Source: Actinomycetes bacterium
GTDB taxonomy: Bacteria > Actinomycetota > Acidimicrobiia > Acidimicrobiales > SZUA-35
Assembly (NCBI GenBank): GCA_024227975.1
Contig: JAAETV010000083.1
Location: forward strand, 1 to 5,909
DNA: 5,909 bases
Direction of reading: 5' to 3'
The position numbers and the translations under genes were made by a program. The notes under the pieces were generated by a model, which worked only from the letters and a program-made list of their open reading frames with translations, was not told the DNA's origin and ran no database searches. Below, piece by piece: positions 5,187 to 5,909 of the stretch (positions within the stretch are counted from its first letter, which is position 1; the number at the start of each line of letters is the position of its first letter).

Positions 5187-5909
5187 CAGGCTCCTCGAAA
5201 GGTCGGTTGGCGCTTCTCTCTGGTGGCGGCCAGGCCCTCTCGGAAGTCGGCCGAGCCGATCACCTCCGCCTGGATAGCGGCCTCGTAGTCGAGGTGCTGG
5301 GCAAACGTTCGACTCTCGATCCCGAGGAGAGCGAGCTTGTTGGTCCTCACGGCGAGGGGGGCGAGGGCAGCGAGCCGATCGGTGAAAGCCGCTACCGCCT
5401 CATCGAAGGAATCGGCCGCCGTGGTCTGGGTCACCAGGCCGTTGGCCAGTGCTTCTTCGGCATCGAATACGGCACCAAGGGTGATGATCTCCATGGTCCG
5501 GACCGGGCCGACCAGCCGATTGAGCCACCAGGTGGCGCCCGTATCAGCTCCGGAAAGACCCAGGCGGGCGAAGACGAATCCGAGGCGAGCGGACTCGCTC
5601 ATGATCCGGAAGTCGGTGCTGAGCGATACCGCAGCCCCACCACCAAAGGCGTCACCATTGATGGCGGCGACGGTTGGAACCTCGAGCTCGGCCACCGCCC
5701 GGATACCAGCATTGGCATGGCGTAGCTCCGCTTCGGCGAAGGCACGATCGCCATCGAGGAGAGCCTGTAGTGCGTCGAAGTCGCCTCCGGCAGAGAAGGC
5801 GACGCCCTCACCGGTCAGCACCAGGGCCCGAGCCGATGAATCGTCGGCGACCATGGCACAGGCTTCAGCCAGCTCTGTGAATGCCTGGGGGTTGAGGGCG
5901 TTGCGCACC
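5186..5909 (-). CDS. Enoyl-CoA hydratase/isomerase (crotonase) family protein, N-terminus cut by window edge
   Basis: Single-domain crotonase-fold protein, of which 240 codons are visible. The right edge cuts the N-terminus. The first complete codon is GTG, and the sequence VRNALNPQAF is an internal crotonase motif that usually follows about 15-20 residues, so this GTG is probably not the true start. Counting that codon as residue 1, the oxyanion loops are FSAGGDF (38-44, Gly42) and FGGGAAVSLSTD (88-99, Gly90). The positions of rat enoyl-CoA hydratase Glu144 and Glu164 hold Ala93 and Phe113. Asp122, in GLSGADTG, aligns with the catalytic Asp of dienoyl-CoA isomerase and PaaG. The C-terminus EGLAATREKRQPTFRG (224-239) is a family hallmark. 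It resembles the second hydratase-family protein of this window in all these features. A hydratase or double-bond isomerase role is likely; the substrate is unknown. Confidence 0.93.
   Translation of the reverse strand, partial: VRNALNPQAFTELAEACAMVADDSSARALVLTGEGVAFSAGGDFDALQALLDGDRAFAEAELRHANAGIRAVAELEVPTVAAINGDAFGGGAAVSLSTDFRIMSESARLGFVFARLGLSGADTGATWWLNRLVGPVRTMEIITLGAVFDAEEALANGLVTQTTAADSFDEAVAAFTDRLAALAPLAVRTNKLALLGIESRTFAQHLDYEAAIQAEVIGSADFREGLAATREKRQPTFRGA
5191..5196 (-). promoter_or_regulatory. Shine-Dalgarno for the upstream acyl-CoA dehydrogenase
   Basis: GAGGAG lies 4 bases before the ATG at 5186, overlapping the final codons of the preceding hydratase gene. It confirms this ATG as the start and, with the one-base TGATG overlap, suggests coupled translation of the two genes. 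Confidence 0.6.

Noticed and set aside
5168..5725. A 185-codon plus-strand open frame
   Set aside because: It is antisense to a crotonase-family gene and the start of a dehydrogenase gene. Its composition is typical of a shadow frame.
5906..5908. GTG as the true start of the first crotonase-family gene
   Set aside because: VRNALNPQ is an internal motif of crotonases, normally preceded by another 15-20 residues including the first beta strand, so the gene is probably cut by the window edge.
1..5909. Assignment to a named pathway (cyclohexanecarboxylate, sterol side-chain or terpene degradation)
   Set aside because: Gene content is compatible with several of these, but no diagnostic enzyme such as a ring hydrolase, biotin carboxylase, thiolase or CoA ligase lies in the window.
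1..5909. RNA genes, CRISPR arrays, mobile elements, terminators and internal promoters
   Set aside because: Coding sequence fills the window except for a 19-base gap (1053-1071). No direct-repeat arrays, transposase-like proteins, tRNA-like segments or hairpin-plus-T-run signals were seen by eye.

Overview
The window is almost wholly coding, and all genes lie on the minus strand, so transcription runs from high to low coordinates. It holds six genes of acyl-CoA metabolism. In transcription order they are: an enoyl-CoA hydratase/isomerase family protein (5' end cut by the window edge), an acyl-CoA dehydrogenase, a zinc-dependent medium-chain alcohol dehydrogenase, a second enoyl-CoA hydratase/isomerase family protein, a second acyl-CoA dehydrogenase, and a third acyl-CoA dehydrogenase (3' end cut by the edge). 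Four of the five junctions are stop/start overlaps (1, 4, 4 and 8 bases) and the fifth is a 19-base gap. This strongly suggests one polycistronic, translationally coupled unit whose promoter and terminator lie outside the window.

The DNA is GC-rich, codons mostly end in G or C, and long antisense open frames shadow the real genes. Protein style and the crowding of acyl-CoA dehydrogenase and hydratase paralogues fit a high-GC bacterium, most likely an actinobacterium (an acidimicrobial or mycolata-like lineage is plausible). This is an impression, not a phylogenetic result.

The set looks like a catabolic beta-oxidation-type module: FAD-linked alpha,beta-desaturation (three dehydrogenases), hydration or double-bond shift (two crotonase-fold enzymes), and NAD(P)-linked oxidation of an alcohol (the zinc dehydrogenase). 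No thiolase, acyl-CoA ligase, classical 3-hydroxyacyl-CoA dehydrogenase, electron-transfer flavoprotein or regulator is visible, so substrate and pathway cannot be named. Several enzymes would suit a branched, cyclic or otherwise unusual acyl-CoA.

The most informative details are in the active sites. Two dehydrogenases carry a Glu at the isovaleryl-CoA dehydrogenase-type position, and one of these shows Gly at the usual C-terminal position. The third dehydrogenase has the usual C-terminal Glu but a degenerate flavin-binding signature. Both crotonase-fold proteins lack the two glutamates of classical enoyl-CoA hydratase and keep instead an Asp matching the catalytic Asp of dienoyl-CoA isomerase and PaaG-type isomerases. 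No RNA genes, mobile elements, CRISPR arrays or long repeats were seen.
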